From the NCBI GenBank assembly GCA_016703965.1, contig JADJBB010000025.1:930001-994000 (forward strand): a DNA stretch of 64,000 bases, in the 5' to 3' direction. The position numbers and the translations under genes were made by a program. Below the pieces are notes generated by a model. It did not search any database. It was given only the letters and a program-made list of their open reading frames with translations, and was not told the DNA's origin. Origin of the DNA: Acidobacteriota bacterium (lineage in GTDB: Bacteria > Acidobacteriota > Blastocatellia > Pyrinomonadales > Pyrinomonadaceae). Below are positions 1 to 7,700 of the stretch, one piece after another. The stretch's first letter is position 1. The number at the start of each line of letters is the position of its first letter.

Positions 1-254
1 AGAACGGGAATACCAGCACGTAAAAGCGCAGAAAACTGCTGATTGAACAGCAGAAAGTCAGCTTGCTTCACCTTCGCCTTCTTGTTTCCGCCGGTCAGCA
101 GCGACGACAGCCCTTCGCCCGATGTCGACACGGCGAAAACACGAAATCCTTCGTTTTCAAGCCGGGTTTTTGCCTCAGCCGCACCCGCGGCTTCGACTAT
201 CCTAGTAACTATCTCGCCCGAGGGCGTTCCCAACCGACAAATAAACTCAGTCAT
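1..254 (-). CDS. pilC: Type II secretion system F / type IV pilus assembly PilC, N-terminal part
   Basis: Partial gene reading off the left edge; the ATG is at 254 on the minus strand and 84 codons are visible. The translation opens MTEFICRLGTPSGEIV, continues with an EGFRVFAV block and then QADFLLFNQQFSALLRAG. This matches the start of GspF/PilC proteins: a short cytoplasmic extension leading into the first T2SSF domain, whose 'F..QFSALL.AGIP' motif is characteristic. The family is a polytopic inner-membrane platform that couples the cytoplasmic ATPases to pilin assembly. The membrane segments lie outside the window. Pilus and secretion versions cannot be told apart from this fragment. Confidence 0.8.
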   Translation of the reverse strand, partial: MTEFICRLGTPSGEIVTRIVEAAGAAEAKTRLENEGFRVFAVSTSGEGLSSLLTGGNKKAKVKQADFLLFNQQFSALLRAGIPV

Positions 255-460
255 AAAGAAAAAAATGCAGGCACACAAATGGCTGTCGATCCGAGATCTA
301 TCCCGAATTATATCACGCGATTCAGAGCTAATTGTTGCGCCAAAATAATCATGTTATTTTCCCGACGCAGAAACAACGCCATGTGCGTAATGAACATCGA
401 AGATATATCTTGCGGAAGTTGTGTTCTTTCCATAGAATGGTCTTAACATTGAGGTAAATA

Positions 461-1477
461 ATGGCTGTTACTCGATCTATGGCTCTCGGTTTTAATAGAG
501 AACTGAGGAGCTTATTTTTGATTGTTTGTTTTGGGTTGATGTCGGCACCGTTTTTATTTGCTCAGGATCCGACGCCAGTCCCGACAACTGTTCCCACTCC
601 GGCAACAGAACCCGACGACGGGGGACCGATCCGAGTTAAGACAGACCTTGTAACACTCACACTGACCGTAACTGATCCTTATGGCCGTTACGTTTCAGGC
701 CTCACAAAATCTGCGTTTGAGATAACCGACAATAATCAGCTACAGGATATTACGTACTTCAGCGATACCGACGCCCCTATCTCAGTTGGAATTCTGTTTG
801 ACGTTTCCGGCTCGATGAGTAGCGAGAAAATTAGAAAAGCCAAGAAGGCACTTGAAAGGTTTATTTCAACAAGCCATCCATCTGACGAGTATTTCCTGAT
901 CGCCTTTAACAACCGGGCACAGCTACTGATGGATCGCACACGCGACGGCGAGGGTTTGCTCCGTCAACTTACGCTTGTTCAACCCAAAAACAATACAGCC
1001 CTTTACGATGCGGTCTACCTCGGAGTTGAGCGTGTGACACGCGGGACCCATAACAAACGAGCGATCCTGATCATCAGTGACGGCCAGGATAATGCCTCAA
1101 GGTATAATTTCGGCGAGGTTCGGCGGTTAATGAAGGAATCAGACGTTGTTACATATTCGGTCGGAATCATGGACCGTGCTGACGCCGCAAGTTCGTACGG
1201 AATGCAGGGACAGGCCTTTCTGGACGAGATCAGTTCAGTGACGGGAGGCAAATCATTCTACCCGGCGACCGATATTGAGATGGACGAGATCTTCGAGAGG
1301 ATAGCCCTGGAACTCCGAAATCAATATTCTATAGGATACACGCCAAAAGATTTCCAGCCCGACGGAAAATGGCGTAAAGTCAAAACTAAGATAAAACCTC
1401 CCAGAGGTTTACCGCGTCTAACCGTTCGTGCTCGTGAGGGATATTACGCCACTCCGACATCGAATGTTAAGCCCTAG
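461..1477 (+). CDS. Secreted VWFA-related (acidobacterial type) protein
   Basis: 338 residues. A GAGGT sequence a few bases upstream supports the ATG at 461. An N-terminal signal peptide ends near 'LFAQDPTP', followed by a Pro/Thr linker. A short beta-rich segment (residues about 50-105, 'LVTLTLTVTDPYGRYVSGL') precedes a von Willebrand factor A domain whose MIDAS metal site is visible as DVSGS at residue 114. The end carries 'ELRNQYSIGYTP', typical of the VWFA-related domain expanded in Acidobacteriota. Such proteins are exported adhesion or scaffold proteins of unknown partner. Only 15 bases separate it from a second, homologous VWFA gene, so the two are probably co-transcribed tandem duplicates. 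Confidence 0.85.
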   Translation: MAVTRSMALGFNRELRSLFLIVCFGLMSAPFLFAQDPTPVPTTVPTPATEPDDGGPIRVKTDLVTLTLTVTDPYGRYVSGLTKSAFEITDNNQLQDITYFSDTDAPISVGILFDVSGSMSSEKIRKAKKALERFISTSHPSDEYFLIAFNNRAQLLMDRTRDGEGLLRQLTLVQPKNNTALYDAVYLGVERVTRGTHNKRAILIISDGQDNASRYNFGEVRRLMKESDVVTYSVGIMDRADAASSYGMQGQAFLDEISSVTGGKSFYPATDIEMDEIFERIALELRNQYSIGYTPKDFQPDGKWRKVKTKIKPPRGLPRLTVRAREGYYATPTSNVKP

Positions 1478-1492
1478 CCGGATTAGTAGAAA

Positions 1493-2596
1493 ATGAAAAG
1501 AACCGCACTGATCGCCGTTTCCGCCGTACTAGTTACGGGTTTCTTTCTTGCTCGATACGATTGCGGCAGTGTCGCAGCCCAAACTAAAACGCCTTCGCCT
1601 ACGCCAACGCCAGTTTCGGCTCCAAGACTTGGCACTCCAACACCTAGCCCGAAACCGACTGAGACGCCTGAAGAGATCATTAGGGTTGAAACGGAACTGG
1701 TAAACCTTAACGTCCGTGTCATCGATCGTAACGGGCGTCCGATCAACAACGTCCAGCAAAAAGACATAAGAATATACGAAGATGGCGTTTTACAGCAGAT
1801 CGAATTCTTCGACAAGGCTGAAGTGCCAACGAATTACGGCATCGTGGTCGATAATTCAGGATCGATGCGGCAGCAGCTCGATAAGGTGGTAGAAGCCGGG
1901 AAGATCCTGGTGAATACAAATCGACCCGCGGACGAATCAATGATCATTCGCTTTGTAGGGCGCGACAAGATCGAGATCGAACAGCCATTTACATCAAACA
2001 AGGTCGATCTGATCGACGCTTTGGACAATCTCTATATCGAAGGGGGACAAACGGCGATCATTGACGCGGTTTACCTTGCCGTTGAAAATATTGACGAATA
2101 CGAAAAGGAAAAGAACGCCATCGAGAAGAAACGGCGGGCCTTGATCCTCGTTTCCGATGGAGAAGACCGCAACAGCTACTACAACGAAAAGCAGCTTTTT
2201 GAGCTCTTGAAGGAGTCGGAGGTTCAGATCTTTGTGATCGGATTTGTCGATGATCTCAGCAAGGAAGGCGGCTTTATCAGTAAGAGCCCGCAGGCCAAGG
2301 CAAAGGCTTTTCTGGAGCGGATCGCCACCGAAACAGGCGGAAAAGCCTACTTCCCGTCTAGCCCGTCAGTCTTACCCGAGTTAGCAAACGCGATCTCCAA
2401 TGAGCTTCGCACTCAGTATTCTATCGGCTACATTCCATCGAATGACCGCAAGGATAACAGCTTCCGCAACATCAAGGTTCAGGTCGATGATGGGCCGAAT
2501 GCCCAGAAACGCATCGCCGTTCATAAAGCCGGCCGCGTCGCTGAAGGAAGCTCACCGCAGGCGAAACCGACCTCGACTCCAGTCAAACCTAAATAA
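1493..2596 (+). CDS. Secreted VWFA-related protein, second tandem copy
   Basis: 367 residues and a paralogue of the preceding gene: signal peptide (about 1-29), a Pro/Thr-rich linker, a segment around 'ETELVNLNVRVIDRNGRP', and a VWA domain with the MIDAS motif DNSGS at residue 120. The C-terminal 'NELRTQYSIGYIP' block is the same as in its neighbour. A Lys/Pro/Thr-rich tail follows. The ATG at 1493 lies 15 bases after the stop of the first copy and no clear Shine-Dalgarno is seen. A strong terminator follows directly, so the pair forms a complete two-gene unit. The role is inferred as extracytoplasmic, metal-dependent protein binding. Confidence 0.85.
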   Translation: MKRTALIAVSAVLVTGFFLARYDCGSVAAQTKTPSPTPTPVSAPRLGTPTPSPKPTETPEEIIRVETELVNLNVRVIDRNGRPINNVQQKDIRIYEDGVLQQIEFFDKAEVPTNYGIVVDNSGSMRQQLDKVVEAGKILVNTNRPADESMIIRFVGRDKIEIEQPFTSNKVDLIDALDNLYIEGGQTAIIDAVYLAVENIDEYEKEKNAIEKKRRALILVSDGEDRNSYYNEKQLFELLKESEVQIFVIGFVDDLSKEGGFISKSPQAKAKAFLERIATETGGKAYFPSSPSVLPELANAISNELRTQYSIGYIPSNDRKDNSFRNIKVQVDDGPNAQKRIAVHKAGRVAEGSSPQAKPTSTPVKPK

Positions 2597-2626
2597 AAAA
2601 AGGCTGCCTAAATGGCAGCTTTTTTA
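2597..2626 (+). terminator. Rho-independent terminator of the VWFA pair
   Basis: A GCTGCC / GGCAGC stem with a TAAAT loop (2603-2619) is followed by six T and preceded by a run of A, so it can act in both directions. It starts directly after the stop of the second VWFA gene. Confidence 0.85.
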
Positions 2627-2697
2627 CTAACGCTTAATTTTTCGATCGCCGCGGTTTGGTCGAATGAAAATGGGGCTTATTGGCACTAAAACCACTC

Positions 2698-2734
2698 GAT
2701 TGGTAGAGGTAAATCGGAGATTGGTCAAACGTGT
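2698..2734 (+). repeat. 37-bp intergenic repeat, copy 1
   Basis: TTGGTAGAGGTA followed by GGAGATTGGTC and AACGT. A second copy with about 31 of 37 identical positions lies at 40360-40396 on the same strand. Both are intergenic. Function unknown. Confidence 0.5.
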
Positions 2735-2750
2735 TTCAGGGTCTAAAAAC

Positions 2751-3299
2751 CTACTTTATCCCCGAGCACGATCGGATCATGGATCTGAGCGAATCCACCG
2801 CTCTGTCCGCCGACTTCGTTTTGATATCAAATCTCGCACCGTTGATCGTTTCGATCTTGCCGTCCTTCATCTTGCGGATCGAACCCGCCATCACACCGCC
2901 CTCTATTGATATCACCGATGTGCCCTTGAGCCAGCCATTAGTGACCGCTATATTCGCACCATCAAGCTTGCTAAGGTCGATTAGATATCTAAATGACGTT
3001 AGCCGTCCGGGATCATTGCCGCTAGAGCCTGAACCGAATCCGTAATCACTCGTGGGGAATCCGCCATATCCAAATGCCGGGCCCGCGCTACCGGAAAGCG
3101 TGGGTTGAAAGTCGGTCGTTGTGATCTTGATCGAGGCCTCGCAGCCCGAATAATCGACAGCGTAGACGTTACGGGTGTTTTTTAGAAGGTTCTGTTTGAG
3201 ATCTTTTTTCACCCGGGCAGTCTCTTGAGAATCGGCCTGAGCAAAAAGTGAAAGTGAGAAAAGGGAGACGAAAGCAAGTAATAGAGCAATGCGTTTCAT
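2751..3299 (-). CDS. Secreted protein of unknown function
   Basis: 182 residues with an excellent AGGAGG ribosome site before the ATG at 3299. A signal peptide (about 1-21, ending 'LSLFAQA') is followed by a compact globular domain with two cysteines, one in 'DYSGCEAS' and one near the C-terminus ('RSCSGIK'), which could form a disulfide. The middle is Gly/Ser-rich ('FGSGSSGNDPG'). I do not recognise the family. It lies 16 bases downstream of a microcompartment shell gene on the same strand, so it may ride on that transcript, but a periplasmic protein has no obvious place in a cytosolic microcompartment. Confidence 0.6.
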   Translation of the reverse strand: MKRIALLLAFVSLFSLSLFAQADSQETARVKKDLKQNLLKNTRNVYAVDYSGCEASIKITTTDFQPTLSGSAGPAFGYGGFPTSDYGFGSGSSGNDPGRLTSFRYLIDLSKLDGANIAVTNGWLKGTSVISIEGGVMAGSIRKMKDGKIETINGARFDIKTKSADRAVDSLRSMIRSCSGIK

Positions 3300-3315
3300 G
3301 GTTCCTCCTGAAAAG

Positions 3316-3633
3316 CTACTCGGGAACTGAGCCGGAGATCTTTTTCCGCGTTGTTTCTCCTGTTCTCAACACTGGAATTCCTTCGTCGATCTCGTCATGC
3401 GGCCGGGGAATGACGTGGGTCGCGGTGACGGTTCCGATGCGGCGGGCGGCGGCGGCTCCGGCGTCGACGGCGGCCTTAACGGCGCCGACTTCGCCGCGGA
3501 CGATCGCAGTGACCAGTCCGGCGTCAATTCTTTCGTAGCCAACGAGGCTTACATTGGCCGCTTTGACCATTGCATCCGCGGCTTCGATCATTGCGACCAA
3601 GCCAAAACATTCGACCATTCCTAGAGCTTGCAT
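3316..3633 (-). CDS. Bacterial microcompartment hexameric shell protein (BMC-H)
   Basis: 105 residues. One BMC domain covers about residues 2-82: 'ALGMVECFGLVAMIEAADAMVKAANV' at the N-terminus, 'AIVRGEVGAVKAAVDAGAAAA' in the middle and 'THVIPRPH' at the end. Proteins of this EutM/PduA/CcmK class form flat hexamers that tile the microcompartment facets, with a central pore for substrates. A GAGG site precedes the ATG at 3633. It is the fifth gene of the minus-strand BMC operon and is about 70% similar by eye to the first one (5949-6341) over the BMC domain, but has a different C-terminal tail ('TGETTRKKISGSVPE'). Confidence 0.93.
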   Translation of the reverse strand: MQALGMVECFGLVAMIEAADAMVKAANVSLVGYERIDAGLVTAIVRGEVGAVKAAVDAGAAAARRIGTVTATHVIPRPHDEIDEGIPVLRTGETTRKKISGSVPE

Positions 3634-3647
3634 AAACTACCTCGATT

Positions 3648-3749
3648 CTACCGCAGTTTTCGCTTTCGTGCCAGCCAAAATATCACCACGCCAAATAATG
3701 CCAATCCAACAAATATAGCCAGAAAAAAGATGCTCATTGCGGTGACCAT
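3648..3749 (-). CDS. 33-residue single-pass membrane protein in the BMC locus
   Basis: ATG at 3749, TAG at 3648-3650. The translation is one hydrophobic helix (about residues 6-28, 'SIFFLAIFVGLALFGVVIFW') followed by a basic end (ARKRKLR), predicting an inside C-terminus. A GGAGGT lies about 12 bases upstream and the gene exactly fills the space between the zinc-ribbon gene (9-base gap) and the second shell gene. An alternative start is the Met at codon 5. No known family is recognised. Its compact packing supports a real small gene, but there is no experimental or homology support visible here. Confidence 0.5.
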   Translation of the reverse strand: MVTAMSIFFLAIFVGLALFGVVIFWLARKRKLR

Positions 3750-3758
3750 AGAGTTTCT

Positions 3759-4157
3759 CTACCTCCAGAACAGCGCAATAAAGACAACTATTCCGGCTAT
3801 CACGGCGACCAGGAGAGCGACTATCAACAGCAATCCGCCCGACGAATCCTCGCTCGGCTCCCAAGTGTACTGCGTAGATCTGCGCTGGCTTACGCGGGCC
3901 CGTTTGCGTTCCGCAGCGGCCTTTGCGAGTTTTTTGTCTTCATCTTCGTCGAGCCTAAGTTTTTCTGCAAGGTCGTCGAGAGCCGCTTTTGTTTTTTCAT
4001 CTACCGCGGCTTCCTCGATCCCGGGGATCGCGATCGGTTCAGCTCCGCCTTCGAGTTGAACCAAGGGCGAGCCGCAGTTATAGCAGAAAGCGGTGCCCTC
4101 GCGGACGTCCGCTTGGCACTTCTCACAAACTGCTTTGGCTGTTCCAGTTTTCGGCAT
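3759..4157 (-). CDS. Zinc-ribbon protein with C-terminal membrane anchor
   Basis: 132 residues. The N-terminus holds a four-cysteine zinc ribbon (CEKCQADVREGTAFCYNCG, Cys at about 11, 14, 25 and 28). A charged helical stretch (about 55-100, rich in Glu/Asp/Lys/Arg) follows, then a single transmembrane helix at the C-terminus ('LLLIVALLVAVIAGIVVFIAL'). This is a tail-anchored layout. The ATG is 2 bases after the stop of the aldehyde dehydrogenase gene, so translation is likely coupled. Its presence inside a microcompartment operon is odd, since BMC shells have no membrane; it could link the compartment or its assembly to the inner membrane. That link is inference. Confidence 0.7.
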   Translation of the reverse strand: MPKTGTAKAVCEKCQADVREGTAFCYNCGSPLVQLEGGAEPIAIPGIEEAAVDEKTKAALDDLAEKLRLDEDEDKKLAKAAAERKRARVSQRRSTQYTWEPSEDSSGGLLLIVALLVAVIAGIVVFIALFWR

Positions 4158-4159
4158 AA

Positions 4160-5869
4160 TCAGATCCGGGCAAAGACCTCTTTCTCCTCGCCGAGGTCAC
4201 GTGCCGACGGCGTCAGGATCGTTTTCTTGGAAATGTAGATCTTCTCGCCCTTATTCAAAGCCTGACGGACGTCGTCTTCGCTTACAAAATCAACCGTCGC
4301 GATCGGGACCGGCTTCTGCACGGCATTTTCAGGCGTTATTTCATGAACGACAGTCTTGATCGCAGCAGGTTCAACCTTTGCCGGCTCATTTTCGTTCTCT
4401 GCGGCAGGCATCGACGCGATCTTCTGACTCAAAAAGCTATCAACCAGTGCTGCAATGGCTTCCCGCTTCGGCATCGGCCGTCTTGGCTCTCCGATCGGCT
4501 GGCTGATGACCGCTGACTGCTTACCGACCGGTTTTGTTTCAAAAGCCACTCGCTTAATATCCATGAGGTGGATCGGCGAGATATTATCCGAGGTCACATT
4601 GCCGCCCCACGAACCGCAGCCGAGCGTCATCGACGGCGACAGATCGGTCGAAAAACCGATCGCTCCATGGGTCGTCGGCGAATTAACGATCGTGCGGCCT
4701 GCCGGCATCTTCTGGCCGTAATTGATCGCGGCTTCGCGGTCCTGAGTATGGATCCCGGCCGTATGGCCCATTCCGCCAAACTGGAGTATCTCGTTACACT
4801 TAGCGGCTCCCTGCTCGACACCGTCGACCACGAAGAAGGCCAGCGTCGGCGACAATTTCTCGACCGACCATGGAAAATCACGTCCGACCCCGCCGCAATC
4901 AGCGATCAGGCATCGCGTGCCTTCAGGGATCGAGATACCCGCGAGGTTTGCGATAAATGCAGCACTTTTACCGACGATCGCCGCGTTCAAGGTCCGCTGT
5001 GGCGTGAGTAGTATCTTGCCAACCGCATCAGCCTCGGACGAATTCAAAAAATGTCCGCCCTGTCGCTTGAACTGCTCGCGAACTGCTGTCTCGAGCGGTG
5101 CATCGACCAAAACCGACTGCTCCGAAGCGCAGATCGTACCGTTATCGAAACATGTACTCAGCAGAATATCGCTGACCGCTTTTTCAACATTGGCCGAACG
5201 CTCAATGAAAACCGGTACATTGCCCGGCCCCACGCCAAATGCCGGTTTGCCGGACGAATAGGCTGCACGCACGAGCCCAGTTCCGCCGGTGGCAAGGATC
5301 ACGGCCGTTTTTTTGTGCTTCATCAAGGTCTCGGTTCCCTCGATGGTGGAGTTAGAAAGGCAGATGATCGCATCGCCCGGCAATCCGAGCTTTATCGCGG
5401 CGTCGCGCATGATCCGCGCAGTTTCAGTGATACATCCGACTGCCGACGGATGCGGCGAAAGGACGATCGTATTTCTCGATTTGATCGAGATGATAATCTT
5501 GTAAATAGCTGTGGAGGTTGGATTTGTGGACGGAATGATCGCCGCGACGACGCCCCGCGGGCTGGCGATCTCGACGATGCTTTTTGTCTCGCGCACGACA
5601 CCGACGGTTCTCAGGTCGCGGAAATAGTTCCAGACGTCCTGTGCCGCAAAGCGATTCTTTTCCCGCTTATCCTCCGCTTTGCCGAAGCCGGTTTCCTCAT
5701 TCGCCAGCTTCCCGAGCCTTTCCGCATTGGCAAGAGCTGCCTGCGACATTGCATCGCAGATCGCGTCGATCGACGCCTGATCAAGTTTACTGACAGACGA
5801 GAATGCAAACGACGCGGCCTCTACCGCGTCGCGTGCTTCCTGCTGAGCTATCAGGTCTTTGTCGGTCAT
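4160..5869 (-). CDS. Microcompartment CoA-acylating aldehyde dehydrogenase with C-terminal extension
   Basis: 569 residues. Residues about 1-460 form an EutE/PduP-type aldehyde dehydrogenase that converts an aldehyde, CoA and NAD+ to acyl-CoA and NADH. The catalytic cysteine is C247 in 'NGTICASEQ'; the cofactor region shows 'ATGGTGLVRAAYSSGKPAFG'. A long Pro/Glu/Ala linker (about 480-520) follows. The last about 45 residues ('SEDDVRQALNKGEKIYI' then 'TPSARDLGEE') resemble the short module at the N-terminus of EutQ and EutT, which carry a similar 'TPsAR' motif. The family is a signature core enzyme of aldehyde-processing BMCs. It lies between two shell genes, which fits encapsulation. The substrate cannot be told from sequence. 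Confidence 0.9.
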   Translation of the reverse strand: MTDKDLIAQQEARDAVEAASFAFSSVSKLDQASIDAICDAMSQAALANAERLGKLANEETGFGKAEDKREKNRFAAQDVWNYFRDLRTVGVVRETKSIVEIASPRGVVAAIIPSTNPTSTAIYKIIISIKSRNTIVLSPHPSAVGCITETARIMRDAAIKLGLPGDAIICLSNSTIEGTETLMKHKKTAVILATGGTGLVRAAYSSGKPAFGVGPGNVPVFIERSANVEKAVSDILLSTCFDNGTICASEQSVLVDAPLETAVREQFKRQGGHFLNSSEADAVGKILLTPQRTLNAAIVGKSAAFIANLAGISIPEGTRCLIADCGGVGRDFPWSVEKLSPTLAFFVVDGVEQGAAKCNEILQFGGMGHTAGIHTQDREAAINYGQKMPAGRTIVNSPTTHGAIGFSTDLSPSMTLGCGSWGGNVTSDNISPIHLMDIKRVAFETKPVGKQSAVISQPIGEPRRPMPKREAIAALVDSFLSQKIASMPAAENENEPAKVEPAAIKTVVHEITPENAVQKPVPIATVDFVSEDDVRQALNKGEKIYISKKTILTPSARDLGEEKEVFARI

Positions 5870-5948
5870 CGTTTAATGAGCCGTTGGCGAGCCGTGAGCG
5901 GTTGCAGTGCCTCCGAACGCTTTTCTGTCTACCGCGGCTGCCTACTGC

Positions 5949-6341
5949 CTACTTACTTTTCGTCCTGCTTCCCTGCGATCCGGTCTCCGCCACATTGGCT
6001 TCACCTGCTCCGAGCTGTCTTCCGCCGCCCTGGAGAGCCTTCTCATCAGGACTGAGGCCGACCGCTCCCCCTTTAGGCAGCACGCGTTCCACTTCACTGT
6101 GAGGACGCGGAATAACGTGAACGCTGATCAACTCACCAACCCGGCGGGCAGCTGCAGCCCCGGAATCGGTCGCCGCTTTAACGGCTCCGACATCACCGCG
6201 GACAAAGATCGTAACGTAGCCCGCCCCGATGTATTCTTTTCCGATAAGTGTAACGTTTGCGGCCTTTACCATCGCATCGGCGGCCTCGACCGCACCGATA
6301 AAGCCCTTTGTTTCGACCATGCCTAAAGCCTCTAAGCTCAT
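5949..6341 (-). CDS. Bacterial microcompartment hexameric shell protein (BMC-H), first gene of the operon
   Basis: 130 residues: a BMC domain at about 2-85 ('ALGMVETKGFIGAVEAADAMVKAANV', 'GDVGAVKAATDSGAAAARR', 'SVHVIPRPHSEVE'), then an extra 45-residue Gly/Ser/Lys-rich tail likely to be disordered. The ATG at 6341 is preceded by GAGG. It is the promoter-proximal gene of the minus-strand locus and probably the main facet protein. About 80 bases separate it from the dehydrogenase gene. No pentamer (CcmL/EutN) or trimer shell gene is present in this window, so edge and vertex proteins must be encoded elsewhere or be missing. Confidence 0.93.
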   Translation of the reverse strand: MSLEALGMVETKGFIGAVEAADAMVKAANVTLIGKEYIGAGYVTIFVRGDVGAVKAATDSGAAAARRVGELISVHVIPRPHSEVERVLPKGGAVGLSPDEKALQGGGRQLGAGEANVAETGSQGSRTKSK

Positions 6342-6373
6342 TGTTTATTCCTCACTATTTGGATTGCTCTACC

Positions 6374-6410
6374 GATATTATAATATCTTGCCGACTATAC
6401 CAAAATGCCC
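6374..6410 (-). promoter_or_regulatory. Probable promoter of the BMC operon with palindrome over the -10
   Basis: On the minus strand a TATAAT box lies inside a perfect 14-bp palindrome GATATTATAATATC (6374-6387), with a TTTTGG 17 bases upstream. The palindrome could be an operator for a dimeric repressor, or simply an AT-rich -10. Confidence 0.45.
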
Positions 6411-6465
6411 CGGCCGCGGATCGCTCCCGACCATATTAAACGGCACTTAAATCTTATTGATTCAA

Positions 6466-6495
6466 TTGACATTACAGCGACAGGAACGCTATATT
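6466..6495 (+). promoter_or_regulatory. Sigma-70 type promoter of the RodZ-like gene
   Basis: TTGACA at 6466-6471, an 18-base spacer and TATATT at 6490-6495, about 60 bases before the ATG at 6555. The -35 is a perfect consensus. Confidence 0.65.
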
Positions 6496-6554
6496 TCAAG
6501 TCAAAGTTGTTGTTATTTTTTAGATCGCCGGGCCCTGGTCGAAAAACACATTAA

Positions 6555-7619
6555 ATGTCCTTATCCTTAGGGGAAAAACTTCGGGAAGCCCGTGAAGAGC
6601 GGGGGTTTACCATTGCTGATGTTGCTGAACAGACGCGGATCTCGTCTCTCTACCTCGAATCGATCGAGAATGATGACTACCGCATCCTTCCCGGCGGTAT
6701 CTTCAACAAGGGCTTTGTAAAATCTTACGCCAAATTCGTCGGCATCAATGAGGCCGAGGCTCTCCAGGATTATTCAGCTCTGCTCGCGCAAACCTCGAGT
6801 GCGGAGGATGAAGGCGACCTCAAGGTTTACAGGCCCGAAGTTTTGACCGATGACCGCTCCACATCCTCGATGGTGCCGACGGTGATACTTGCCGCGGTGA
6901 TCCTGGGGATAATGACAGCCGGGATCCTTTTTCTGGTAAGCTACCTCCGTCAGCCGGCTGATGTCCCGGCCGCGAACACGACGGCACAATCCAATAACAG
7001 CAATTCTGCCGAACCGACACCGGAAACGACGCCCGCTTCGACAGGAGTTCCAGAGATGGCCACGGTAAAGGTCGAATTTAAGGCACTAAGCGAACCGGTT
7101 GCCCTTACTTCGACGAATGATGGAAAGGTTGCAAGCAGTGTGGTCACGCCCGGAACTTCCACCACATTCGAACCAAAAGAAGCACTCAAGCTAAGTTATT
7201 CAAAGTCTCTCGCGAACGTCGTACAGCTTTCGATAAACGGGAAGGCGATAACACTTCCCGCCCAGCCGCTGGTGCCAAAGCGAAATGCGATCGAATTTGA
7301 GATCAACAAGTCGAATCTTGCTCAGATCTGGTCGAGCGGTGCGATATCGACAGAAGTTCCACCGGCTGCACCAGTTGCAGTTGATACGACGACCGTTCCG
7401 GCGAATACTGCGGCGAATACGGCAAACACGGCGTTGCCGGTTTTAGCCCCAACACCAGTGACGGCTCCGGCATCGACGCCTGCACGGCCAACCCAGACAC
7501 CGAAACCAACGGCTGCGGCAAATACCGCAGCAACCACGGCACCAAAACCCACACCGGACAAGAAGCCGGCTGCAACGCCAGCCGCTCAGCCGAAACCGCC
7601 GGCCGCGAACAAGCCCTAG
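6555..7619 (+). CDS. RodZ-like helix-turn-helix membrane protein
   Basis: 354 residues. The N-terminal 70 residues are a Cro/CI-type helix-turn-helix ('LGEKLREAREERGFTIADVAEQTRIS' then 'YLESIEND'), with the 'PGGIFNKGFVKSYAKFVGI' block typical of RodZ. One transmembrane helix follows (about 105-130). The periplasmic part holds a beta-rich region (about 170-265) resembling DUF4115 and a long Ala/Pro/Thr tail ending 'PPAANKP'. RodZ links MreB to the cell-wall elongation machinery; the HTH here is normally a protein-protein module rather than a DNA-binding one. It stands alone between its own promoter and terminator, divergent from the BMC operon. The assignment rests on architecture. Confidence 0.75.
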   Translation: MSLSLGEKLREAREERGFTIADVAEQTRISSLYLESIENDDYRILPGGIFNKGFVKSYAKFVGINEAEALQDYSALLAQTSSAEDEGDLKVYRPEVLTDDRSTSSMVPTVILAAVILGIMTAGILFLVSYLRQPADVPAANTTAQSNNSNSAEPTPETTPASTGVPEMATVKVEFKALSEPVALTSTNDGKVASSVVTPGTSTTFEPKEALKLSYSKSLANVVQLSINGKAITLPAQPLVPKRNAIEFEINKSNLAQIWSSGAISTEVPPAAPVAVDTTTVPANTAANTANTALPVLAPTPVTAPASTPARPTQTPKPTAAANTAATTAPKPTPDKKPAATPAAQPKPPAANKP

Positions 7620-7655
7620 CGAAAGATGCGGGCTATTGAAAATTAAAGATATGTG

Positions 7656-7687
7656 CGTGTCCGCAATCGATTTGCGGGCATTTTTAT
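7656..7687 (+). terminator. Rho-independent terminator after the RodZ-like gene
   Basis: TGTCCGCAA / TTGCGGGCA stem (7658-7680, one mismatch) followed by TTTTTATTT. It lies only about 15 bases before the guaB start. Confidence 0.65.
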
Positions 7688-7700
7688 TTAGAATAGAGTT

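Noticed and set aside
3637..3864. 75-residue minus-strand frame across the small membrane peptide, considered as a pentamer shell protein
   Set aside because: It has no CcmL/EutN features, is Arg/Cys-rich and overlaps the zinc-ribbon and small membrane genes out of frame.
5051..6055. Long open frame on the plus strand opposite the aldehyde dehydrogenase
   Set aside because: It is the antisense of a well-supported enzyme gene, has a Cys/Arg-rich composition typical of a shadow frame and no ribosome site or recognisable domain.
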